Source: Flectonema sp. DT1601 | Taxonomy: Eukaryota; Euglenozoa; Diplonemea; Diplonemida; Diplonemidae | Direction: 5' to 3' | Length of the DNA stretch: 64,000 nt | Assembly (NCBI GenBank): GCA_964019425.1 | Contig: OZ025812.1 | Span: forward strand, 1,007,027-1,071,026 | Part shown: one piece after another, positions 20,547 through 30,300 of the stretch | How the letters are laid out: every line of letters starts with the position of its first letter | Position numbering within the stretch: the first letter of the stretch is position 1 | Translations under genes and position numbers: made by a program | Notes under the pieces: generated by a model | The model's input: the letters and a program-made list of their open reading frames with translations, nothing else | Databases searched by the model: none | Told to the model about the DNA's origin: nothing

Positions 20547-22484
20547 ATGGATATTAATAGCACTGCAATCTTGGCGCTCAGACATCGATTTGGTACGATA
20601 GAGGAAGCATTTGACACAATGAAATCTTTCAGTGAAAAAAACAATTCATCGGACGGCCTTACAATTGACGAGTTAAAAAAAGGATTGGAAGACATCGGTC
20701 TGGAAGAACACACGAATAAAATATGGAATGAAACCAGCGACGGACATAACACGATAACAAAACAAAGACTTCTTCAGCTTGAAGAAGTTGTTAATAAAAA
20801 AGGGAGGAAGACGACTTCGTTGACGAAAACAAATTATTTTAAAAATAAGGAAAGTATGTGGGCAAAGGTTAGGACTCTTCAGTTTATGCTTCACACTCAA
20901 CACAATGAAAGAAATATTCACGTCATGGAGTTGTCGTTGTCTTTAGTTGAAATTAGCAATGAATTGGAAAAGAAACAAAATGAAATTACAACTTTATGTG
21001 AAGAAGTTGATAGCTTAATGTCTGATATGAAATTTTTACAATGGAATAAATCGAAATATGATGAGTGGAACATCGTTAAGGTTTGTGAATGTGAATTAAG
21101 CAAAACACTAGTGGACGGTGACATCAAAGGTATCACTCCCTACATTGAAATGTCAAAAGGAAAAGATACAGACACGACTGACCTTCACTACTATGGAACT
21201 ACCTTATCTCAGATCAGATGTGAGATTGAGAGGCTTCAACGAAAAGTTGAGTTTCCAGAAACTCTTTTTGTGCTTCCATCAGCTTGTTCGATAGTTGATA
21301 AAGTTAACAGTTTTGATCCAACTGATGTCTCCTCTTCAACTCTAGAGGGACTCATAACACTCGATAACAACATCGATACTCCAGTCTGCTATTCTGCCGA
21401 TGTGTTCCCTTCAATAACAACTCTAAGCGTCCACACAGATGACAGATGGTCTTGGCCTCACAGAAACTTTTTAAAAAAAGCAATTAATGAAATGCAAACT
21501 ACAGAAGACAGTAATTCCATTGAACTGAAACTAATAGATAAATGTGACACCAGACAACTTATTGTCAAGGCGAATGTAAAACGGTTGGCTGATTTAGGAT
21601 CGAAAGCCATTGAAATGAACAAGCTTCAAGAAGACACAACAAATCAAATGCAAGACACGGAATCATTCTTAGACAAAACAATCTGCTACCGAGAATACAT
21701 AAATAGAAAATCACAATCAGACATTAATCGAATAGACACACAACGATCAAATCATGAACGCTGTTATTTAAGACGAACGGCAAGAGAGGTCAAAGAATCA
21801 GAAAAAAACATGATTCTTCTATTTAACAACACGATAGAAGTTCGTGAAGCATGCTCAAAGGTAGTGCAACTACTGCGAGACAGGTACGTCATCGTCTCAA
21901 ATAGGTTTAAAGATTCTCACGCAGCAGCAAAGAGAGATGGTGAATACACTCAGTTTAAAATCTACAGTGAAAGACATAAATCGATTCTGAGAGATCTGCA
22001 TGAGAGGTCAGATAAACATTTAGCATTATATCGAAAACAGAAAGAAGCTTTGGAAATTGTGAAGAAAACTTTCATACGTTCACAGAAATTACAACAGGCA
22101 TCTCACCTCAGTGAAACGATAAGCGCTCATAAAAGTCATTTAATTGCTCTTAAAAACCTTAAAGAGTCGATGACTCTGACACTTAAAGCGAAGAAAGTGA
22201 GAGTTCAAAACGCTGGTATCCTCACAAGAGGAATGTTGAGAGAGAAATCATTCTGTCAAACTACTAATGACATTCGTCTGGTTGATGTTGATAACGATAT
22301 TAATTATTTATCAAATGTGAGAAGTAACAGCGTCAAACTGGTTAGTAAAATGGCACTCCGACTTGAGGATGTAAACAAACAAGCACAGTGGTCAATAAAC
22401 ATGCTGGACTCTCTCGGAGGTGATTTTCCCAATGAAATAGCATCTGACTTTTTCGACGATACCTCAGACACATTGAATGATTAA
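20547..22484 (+). CDS. Coiled-coil protein with EF-hand-like N-terminus
   Basis: This is a single exon of 645 residues. Residues about 10-80 look like a degenerate EF-hand pair: a helix around RHRFGTIEEAFDTMKSFSEK, then DGLTIDELKKGLEDIGL and a second loop SDGHNTITKQRL. Key acidic loop positions are incomplete, so calcium binding is uncertain. The rest is long helical coiled coil (about 110-230 and 340-620), interrupted by a Ser/Thr/Asp-rich segment (about 250-310). No motor or enzyme motif is present. The architecture is common in flagellar and basal-body proteins, which is an inference from layout only. Confidence 0.7.
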   Translation: MDINSTAILALRHRFGTIEEAFDTMKSFSEKNNSSDGLTIDELKKGLEDIGLEEHTNKIWNETSDGHNTITKQRLLQLEEVVNKKGRKTTSLTKTNYFKNKESMWAKVRTLQFMLHTQHNERNIHVMELSLSLVEISNELEKKQNEITTLCEEVDSLMSDMKFLQWNKSKYDEWNIVKVCECELSKTLVDGDIKGITPYIEMSKGKDTDTTDLHYYGTTLSQIRCEIERLQRKVEFPETLFVLPSACSIVDKVNSFDPTDVSSSTLEGLITLDNNIDTPVCYSADVFPSITTLSVHTDDRWSWPHRNFLKKAINEMQTTEDSNSIELKLIDKCDTRQLIVKANVKRLADLGSKAIEMNKLQEDTTNQMQDTESFLDKTICYREYINRKSQSDINRIDTQRSNHERCYLRRTAREVKESEKNMILLFNNTIEVREACSKVVQLLRDRYVIVSNRFKDSHAAAKRDGEYTQFKIYSERHKSILRDLHERSDKHLALYRKQKEALEIVKKTFIRSQKLQQASHLSETISAHKSHLIALKNLKESMTLTLKAKKVRVQNAGILTRGMLREKSFCQTTNDIRLVDVDNDINYLSNVRSNSVKLVSKMALRLEDVNKQAQWSINMLDSLGGDFPNEIASDFFDDTSDTLND

Positions 22485-22760
22485 TTTTCAATGCCGTCGT
22501 CTTTTTTTTTTTTTTTTTTTTTTCCGAATATCATTTACACAAAAAGGAAAATCATATTGTGATCTTCTTTTTTATTAGTCAACTCTACCTCGTGTTCTTG
22601 TTACCAGGAATGGGGTAGGGTGTTGTATTATTTGTTGGTGGGAGGGGGTCAATGAGTGGAGAAGTGTGTTGTTGTTGTTTTTTCTTTTTTAAAAGAAATT
22701 ATCATTTCCCCATCCCACGCAGTTTTCACGTTCTTATTTACAAAAATAAATATCAACAAA

Positions 22761-22910
22761 ATGACTCAGTTCTATCAGCCAACTCAAATGCCAGCTCGCG
22801 TTGTTGTCATCCCACAGATGCATCCACAACAGCAGTTTGCGCAGTACATTCCTCAGCAGCAAACTTACAATCAGTTGTTGATCCAACAGCAGGCTCAGCA
22901 ATTGCAGATG

Positions 22911-22942
<32 letters not shown>

Positions 22943-23615
22943 CATGTTGGCCACACAACCAATTACTCAGCAGACTCGCTTACTCGGAAATGTTGCGCCA
23001 CCGGCTGTGTTCATCAAGCCGGTAACACCAACCCTGTCACCGAGAAAGACGAAGACGGTAAAGAAAGACGTGAAGTCATGTGATGATAAAAAACTAGAGA
23101 AGCATTCTATTCCATGCACACACAACTCGTGGGATAACGTTAGGGTTTCAAAGAAGAGAATGACTTTGAGATGTCGGATCTGCCAACAGCAGTGGAGGGA
23201 GACTGTTGACAGAATTTGGGGAGACTTGAAATGCGATGCGTTCACCGCAACTTCAAACTGCCCAAAAGGAGACAACTGTGAACTACTTCATCTTCACTAC
23301 AGAAAATTAACTCTCGCTGAGAGAACCAAGAGAGGTTTAGTACCGGCAGAGACTGTTCCTAACCTCGACAAGGTTGAGTCTGTTCTTGATGAAGAAGACA
23401 TGCTATCATGTCCATCCCTTTGTGAAGAGGAAGAGGAGCTCGGTGAATGCCGCATGGTTGAGGTTGCTGAAATTAGTTCCCAGGCTCCGACTGTGTCCGA
23501 TTGCTCTGATTTCTCTGCCCGTTCCCATTTCTACGGATCAAACGCTTCGATGGAATCACTTCTTCAATGTTTAGGGAACAGATCACCTAAGGGACCAGGA
23601 GTCATGGCAAATTAA
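22761..23615 (+). CDS. CCCH zinc-finger protein, putative RNA binding
   Basis: This is a single exon of 284 residues. The N-terminal 75 residues are Q-rich with a run of ten Q. The core (about residues 112-190) has PCTHNSWDNVRV, LRCRICQQQW, a Cys-rich CPKGDNCELLHLH knuckle of C-x5-C-x3-H type and LTLAERTKRG. This W-DNVR plus C-x2-C plus CCCH layout is one I associate with protist, including kinetoplastid, RNA-binding proteins. The tail is acidic and Ser-rich. ATG 22761 is chosen because it follows the acceptor CACGCAG (AG at 22722), whereas the frame's upstream extension is a T-rich run without an ATG. A likely role is post-transcriptional control of mRNA. Confidence 0.75.
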
Positions 23616-24339
23616 TAAATTAATTATCTTACTTTATTAGATTAGGTTGGTTGCGAGACATGTTATCAAGTAACAAAAAGCATCAACTGTTTTCGTGTGA
23701 AGCAGAGCTAGTATAACTATTTTTAAAAACGAGGCATTTTTCGTATTTTAAAAATCTATTTGCATACCTTTCCCTTTGTTAGTGATAGCTGTAGTAAATT
23801 AATGTAGCTTTTTCTTTTTTCTTTTTTTTTTTTTTTCCCCCTCGGTTCTTTTTTTCTTTTTTTGTTTCCAATCATTTACCGGGGTTTGGGAAGTTAAAAT
23901 AATAATTTAAAAAAAAAAAAATTAAAAAAATGAAGAAATTTTTACGTATTTAGTTACCACTGATTGAGGGAGAGTTGGTATGTTTCGTGTCGTCCGAAAA
24001 CATTCCTTCAGTGTGTGGAGGTACCGCATTCGTGCGATTTGTCTCTAATTTTTTTCGTTGTACCCATTATCTGATTGGGAATAGCCTTCATACCCCCCAA
24101 CTAACTCCCTTCTAATTCGAATCTGCCCCGCGGAAACGAAGCAAAATATTGTCTATCCCACAACACTCCCCTTCAAAATATATAAGGGGACTGCGTAATT
24201 GCAGCCCTTTATTCGTTCTTGCGCTTTGCCTTGCGAATTTTGCAGGTATTAAAAAAAAAAATAAAAAAATAAAAGGAATTTTTTTTTTAAATTTATATTT
24301 CTTGTATGTTACTTTCGTTATTTTAATGCTGCGGAGAGA

Positions 24340-24372
<33 letters not shown>

Positions 24373-24954
24373 GAGAGGAAAAAAAAAGAGAACAAAAAAA
24401 ATATAGAAAAGAAAAGAAAGAAAACTTTTAAAAAAAAACTTTGGACAATAAAAAAAAAAAAACGACAGCGAGAGAGAGAGATAGACTGATTTGTTATTTG
24501 TGTTTTTTTTTTTTTTTTTTTTTTGACTTACTTACAGCAGATGTGCATTAATCATCCATCATAGTACGCTAGTGTGTGCCTTGATTTCAATATGTGAGAA
24601 AGAAGTGATTTTTAGTAATGAATGTGTGAAAAAAGAAAAAAAAAAAAAAAAAAGAAAGAAATTTGAGAGAAATGATGAGGAATTTTGGTTTACCAGATAT
24701 TCGAACACAAAAAAAAAAAAAAAAAAAACATATTAAATGCCTCCCCATTGTCAATCAGAGCAACTGTATGAGGAACAACTAGGCTTTGCAAAAGGGAAAA
24801 AAATAAAATTATTTGATTATTTTCCCCACGCGCGGAGTGTTTACTAAATAACTAACATTACTTTTTTAGTCAACGTGTATCATAAATTACTGATTTGTTT
24901 ATGTTAGTTTAACTTTGATATAATATAAATGATTGTGTTAATTATAGATATGAT

Positions 24955-24986
<32 letters not shown>

Positions 24987-26380
24987 AGTTAACCCTCCTG
25001 TCTTCACGCGCTGGAGTTAACTTCTTGAAAAATATTTAGCTTCTGAGAAAACCTTTTTGCTGCCTTATGTTCCTTAAGTACGTTGTCCTGTTTTCTTTAC
25101 ATATATTTTTTTTTTTTTTTTTTTTTTTTTTGTCCCAGTAATCAACTGTGGCTTTAGGCAATTGCCTTCTCTACATTATGCGGTTTCTTCTCAGCCTTGT
25201 TTCTTTTTAAGGGCTATTTTTTTTTTTTTTTTTTTTTTCATTCTTGCCATTGTGACGTTTTTTTATTCTTAGTTAGGAAAAAAAATTGTTACTTCTTTGT
25301 TACCCACCTTTTTGTTAAAATAAATAAAGTTGCTTTTTTTTGAGAGATTTACTTAGAGCACTTTAAAATGAATTTTTCTTTTTATTTTCGCTGATCTCAA
25401 CTCAAGCGGCGAGGCATGAATATTAATATCGCCAGGACGTGAGCCGATCTTTCAGACTCTTTTAGCTTGAACGTGTGTCCCAGCTTACTTTCTTGTTTCA
25501 TTCTTTTTATGGGAGCGGTTGGCCAATGTGCTCTTTTTTTAGATCCATAAGGATAGGGATGTCAAGTATTGCTTGCAACAAAAGGTATCGCTGTTAGTCT
25601 GATCTGATTATTTTTTTTTATATTACCTTAAAGGATCACTCAGTGATTTTAGGCTGTCCTATTTATAATCCCTTCTACCCATCCCCACAGTATTGCGATG
25701 CGGCTTAAATTAAGCCCCCAAAAAAAAAAAGTTATGGGGAAAAAAAAAAAAAAAAAAAAAAAACATCGAAGGAAAAAAAAAGACCAGTTTTTTTTTTTTT
25801 CTTTTCGTCTCGTTTTTTTTTTCTTCTTTTTCTCCAGCCCACTATTTTTTTGTATCTTAAAAATATTAACTATCATTCAGAGAAAAAAAAAAACGACACT
25901 AAAAATAATTTCGTTGGTCCCCAATCACCACGATATTTAGTAACCAGGAAACAGGTTATAGCAAACAACCATTCTAATAAGGAATTGATGTGTTAAGGAC
26001 AACAACAAAACACGTTCGTTCTCTTAGTTGGTTTTTTAGTTTCTTTTTTTTTTTTTTTTTTTTTTATTAGAAGGCTAATATAATTGGTATTCTATCAATT
26101 TTCTGTAATAGCTAATTACTTTTATGGAATTGTACCAACAGGGGGGTGAAAAAATATTTTCGAAAAAAAAAAAAAACTTTTTTTTATTTTTGTTGTACCC
26201 ATTTTGTAAGTCCTATATTTTGCTCTTCATCTGCTTTTTGATGACATCTATTACAGTTTTTTTTTTTTTTTTTTTTTTGTAAATGTAGAGCGTTTTTTTT
26301 TATTTTTTTATCGAAACCTATTTCTTCATGTTATTTATATATCACTTGCTTTATATGTTCTTATTCTTGCTCTCTCTCTA
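23616..26380. other. Gene desert, part 1
   Basis: No gene is supported. It holds A or T runs of 15 to 30 nt every 100 to 200 bases, a short AG microsatellite near 24467 and a small hairpin near 24171-24194 (TCCCCTT and AAGGGGA). The first part of the dispersed repeat pair lies at 24880. Confidence 0.6.
24880..24919 (+). repeat. Dispersed repeat, copy 1
   Basis: This 40-nt sequence begins TCATAAATTACTGATTTG and recurs at 29538-29576 in the same orientation with three substitutions and one gap. Both copies follow a T-rich tract. Confidence 0.75.
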
Positions 26381-27108
26381 TCTACCCAGTCGTTCAATGG
26401 GTTGAACAATCACTTGTCATAGATTATCTTATTGTCTTTACTATTTGATTTGTAACTTTAGAGAATCTAAAAAGAACGCCTTTCGCTTCTTCGAGCTAAT
26501 CAATCGTAGTACGTACGCCTTTGGAATTAATTGTCACCATGCAAATTGTTTTCATTTTACTTGCGACTCATTTTCTCTTGATTAGATCCACAGTCAGTTT
26601 ACCCGCAGTATCTATCAGGGACTCAGAGTGCTTGGTTTAGTTTGGGGAGTGTGTTGTCATGTGGATCACCCTACACTAACAGTATCTAGACCCTCTACAC
26701 CATTAGTCTAATCTACTCCATTCTGATTACCAAAAAAAGTAATGCATTGTACTTAGTTAAGTTGGTTACTAATATTAAACAGCTATAGACATCAATCTAG
26801 TGAGCCATTACTCAGGTCAGGATAGCCATAGCCCCGTCTACAACTCACAACACACACACACACATGTATAGTCTCCTCGTTTGGTGAGTTACAGTTTACT
26901 GTGCGACTTGTATTATAGCTTTTTCTATTCATCCTCTTGTTTCTCTAACTGCGCAAAATGAGTTGATTTTGGTTCAAAGATATGTTTGTTTCGATATAAG
27001 TGAAGAAGTACCTACAGCTAAACTCATAGGTTTGCTTGGGTTAGAGAGATGTATCTTACAGTGAACCTGATATTCACGGGCTGGTGAGAATTGGGGATCT
27101 TCCTTCCT

Positions 27109-27110
<2 letters not shown>
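26381..27110. other. Homopolymer-poor island in the desert
   Basis: These roughly 730 bases contain almost no A or T run longer than 7, unlike everything around them. There is no long open frame and no tRNA or snRNA that I recognise. It has a small hairpin (GTTCAA-TGGG-TTGAAC near 26393) and a short CA repeat. It could be a noncoding RNA gene or a decayed insertion; I cannot tell which. Confidence 0.4.
26851..26864. repeat. CA microsatellite
   Basis: Seven CA units lie within the homopolymer-poor island. Confidence 0.8.
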
Positions 27111-27139
<29 letters not shown>

Positions 27140-28589
27140 CACACACACAAAAATGAACTTCCCGACCTTTGTTCTTTACGTCGCTGGATTTTCATTTTTT
27201 TTTTTTTTTTCTGTATTTTTTTTTTTTTTTTTTTGGTTTTCTGTTTTTATTCATATTGAAGTAAATTGTTATCATCGATGTATTCGATGTTCTTATAATA
27301 TACTAACACTGCCCTTTGTTGTGTATATATCCCGTTGGGTGGGAGGTTAATATTAAAGAAAAAAATGTTTTAAGAACAGTAAACCATTCGAGCGTAGTTC
27401 GAAAATGTCTCCAAACCTCTTTTGCGACAATTATTCTCTAATCACATTCGGCTTCGTTGCCTGTTTTTAGCTTTTTTTTTTTTTTATCTTTTTTTTCGCA
27501 ATAAGCCTAGTTGCTGGGTATTGCCCTTCTTTTTTTTTTCTTCTTTCTTCATTTCTCGCTTCCTCCCTCCCATCCCAAGTTGCTTTGTAGTTAATTCAGG
27601 TATCAGGATACCTTTTTTTTTATAAAAAGATTTCTTTGTAACACAAAGTGAAAAAATAAAAATTTAAAAAAAAAAAAAACCCGTTATCATATACGGGTTA
27701 TTTGAGAGATCAGATGAACAGTTTTTTTTTTTTCATTTTTTATTATTTACTACGCACTGTTGTGTTTGCAACAATTGTTCCATTTTATCGTTTGTCGGAA
27801 TTTTTTTTTTTTTTTTAAAAATCATATTTAGCTGCTTACTTCTTTGAAGTTAAAAAAAAAAAAAAAAAAAAAAAAAGTGATTCCTTCTAAAACTTTTTTT
27901 GCCAACCATAAAATACTATAGGTTTTTCCCTTTCCCGTTTTTTATCAGTTTTCAACCCTGACTGTGTAATTTCGAATTTTTTTTTTTTTTTTTTTGTACA
28001 CCAGTCGAGTTCTTTTCTATGCAGGGATGCCAACCTTTTTTTTAAGGAGGAGTTTTTTTTTTTCAAACTTTTTTTTATTTCCTCCTCATCCATGTTTTTT
28101 TTGTTATTAAAGAACTCCCACAGGGGGGGGGTAGATAAATAATTAAATGTGATAGTTTTTTTAAAAAAAAAAAAATTGGGAAAATCAAAAATCTTCATTT
28201 ACTTGTCGTAAAATCTCAACTGCCATTCATTTCATTAGGAACTAACTAAACTCTTAGAAGATAACGATCGTTGTTGTAAAGTCAAAAAAAAAAAAAAAAC
28301 TTTTCGAGTCTGTATTACGTTATGCACGGGAGGTAAGAATTCATTTCTCTCTCAAAGATAAAAAAATAAATATACTCGAGAGTATTTTGGACGTCATTGT
28401 TGATCGATATTTGTATTTCGTGTTATTCAAAAAAAAAAAAGGGGGGACAGACCGACAACTCGATCCCGGTTATGGGATCTGTTCCTTTTTTTTATAAGCA
28501 TGTTAGTAGCTGTGTGTTTACTTTTTTTTTTTTTTTTTTTTTTTTTCCCCTCTTATTTTTTTCCTTAAATTCTTGCGTTTAGATAAGGG

Positions 28590-28625
28590 AATCCCGTAGT
28601 CATCCGTGTGACGCTGCGGGTTTTT
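28590..28625 (+). repeat. Stem-loop followed by T5
   Basis: AATCCCGTAGTCA (28590-28602) pairs imperfectly with TGACGCTGCGGGTT (28609-28622), followed by a T run. It looks like an intrinsic or Pol III-type terminator, but no RNA gene is recognised upstream, so function is open. Confidence 0.35.
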
Positions 28626-29537
28626 GATTGAGTACACCACAGAAGATGCATCAATTCTTATCTGTTTTTTTTTAAAAAAAAAATAAAGATTTAAACCTTA
28701 TCGACTTCAGCTTATGTTGCATTGATGGTTTTATCCTGTAATGCGCAAGCGAGTATTATTTCCAGCGTCATTGCAATATAAAAAAAAAAAAAGGATTTTT
28801 TTTTTTTTTTTTTTGCAGATCAACATTATTTTACTGTGCGATTTTTTTTTTTTTTTTTTTTTTTTTTTTAGTCACGCTCTTCCCTCTGCGTTTTTTTTTT
28901 TCCCCCCTTGAATTCTTAGTTATTATAACATTTTTTTCATTTTATTCCTTTACCGAGTGGGTAAATAATGAATAACAAGGGGAACATGTTTTTTGTGTGC
29001 ATTTTTTAGACAAGTCAGACGACGTTAACGTTTTTCAAAAACGGACGTCGTTTTTTTCTTGTGTTGTGTCAAAATAGACATCGAAACTGATCCTCGGTCA
29101 TTCAGTTTTCCAGATATAAAGGTTTTGAAAAAAAAAAAAAAAAATTATCTTGATCTTATTCATTGCTGTAACCCCTGGATTGCGATATATTTCTGTTGTA
29201 GAAAAATCAACTAACTGACTTACGCTAAAGATTTGACATGTGTAGTGAAATCGCATGTCGTTTTATATTTGTCAGTCAAGCTCTGTTAAGATTTGGCTTT
29301 TTATGTCTTCCGATCTGCAGTGGATTTGGGAGAAGCAATCTCGTGTACCCCCTGCAAAGATTACTCTAATTTTATTTAAAGTATTCTGCAAAAAAAAGAG
29401 TGGTATGAACAAAATAAAACTTTAATATAATATAATATATATTTTTTTTTTTTTGACAAAAGTAATTGGTGACAAAAAATTCTCATAGAGTCTTTTTACG
29501 ACATCTTGCAGAGAGTATTTTTTTTACCAAACTGTAA

Positions 29538-29576
29538 TCATAAATTACTAATTTGTTTATATTGGTTAACTTTGAT
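29538..29576 (+). repeat. Dispersed repeat, copy 2
   Basis: Second copy of the repeat at 24880-24919, about 4.7 kb away. Confidence 0.75.
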
Positions 29577-29858
29577 GCTTAAACAGTTAGATTTGTATTG
29601 ATAACCACTCCTTCATAGTCACGAGGAGGGGGGTTTTTTTTTTTTGTTCTTTTGCGAAAAAAAAAAGTTTTTTTTGTTTGCTCTTTCGCCTTGTGTCTTA
29701 GTGAAGGATACTTGGCGAGGGAGTAACATTGGAACTTATGGGGTTCGAGTATGTCAAGCACACCAATTTTTAAAAAAATAAAAAAAATAGTATTAATATT
29801 TCAAACACCAGGTTATTAAAAGAGAGATAATCGGCAATCAGACAAGTTTAGTCTTGCT

Positions 29859-29889
<31 letters not shown>

Positions 29890-30000
29890 GAAAAATCTCT
29901 GTTTAGTCCTATTGTATATATTTTGATAAGTTCAAAGAACTAAGAAGGAAGCACTCCGTTCTAAATAATAATAATAAAAAAAAAAAATATTAATATCCTT

Positions 30001-30300
30001 GTCATTAGGTTTGAAACTCCAGGCGATCCCCCCCTCCTGGTGTCAAACCTATCTCGTTTTTCGTTAGCCAATAGAGCGCTTTGCATAAAAACGTTTCTTG
30101 CCGTTGGTTAGGGCTTCGAACCAAAGAAGAAAAAAAAAAAAAAAGAAATAAGTAAAGAACTTAAAATACTGGTGATGGCCGATCCTCGTACATCCGAGGA
30201 TCGGTTGGTTGTCAGATTTCTCCGTACCCTTTCTACCCCCCGAGAGCGGTGTTCGCGGAGCTCGTACGTTTGCTGTAAGTAAGTCAAAAAAAAGCACAAA
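30001..30300. other. Cluster of strong hairpins
   Basis: Three inverted repeats occur within 200 nt: AGGTTTGA with TCAAACCT (30007-30050, with inner CCAGG and CCTGG), TTGGTT with AACCAA (about 30103-30123), and the perfect 10-bp stem CCGATCCTCG with CGAGGATCGG (30179-30204, 6-nt loop). The segment is richer in G and C than its flanks. It may encode a structured RNA; no family is recognised. Confidence 0.4.

Larger units (their letters stand above)
27111..30000. other. Gene desert, part 2
   Basis: Homopolymer-rich and without a supported gene. It contains a stem-loop followed by five T at 28590-28625 and the second copy of the dispersed repeat. Confidence 0.6.

Noticed and set aside
22652-23083. 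Alternative frame with Ala/Thr-rich product over the zinc-finger gene
   Set aside because: It is the shifted reading of the CAA/CAG-rich segment of the real gene and begins in the T-rich leader.
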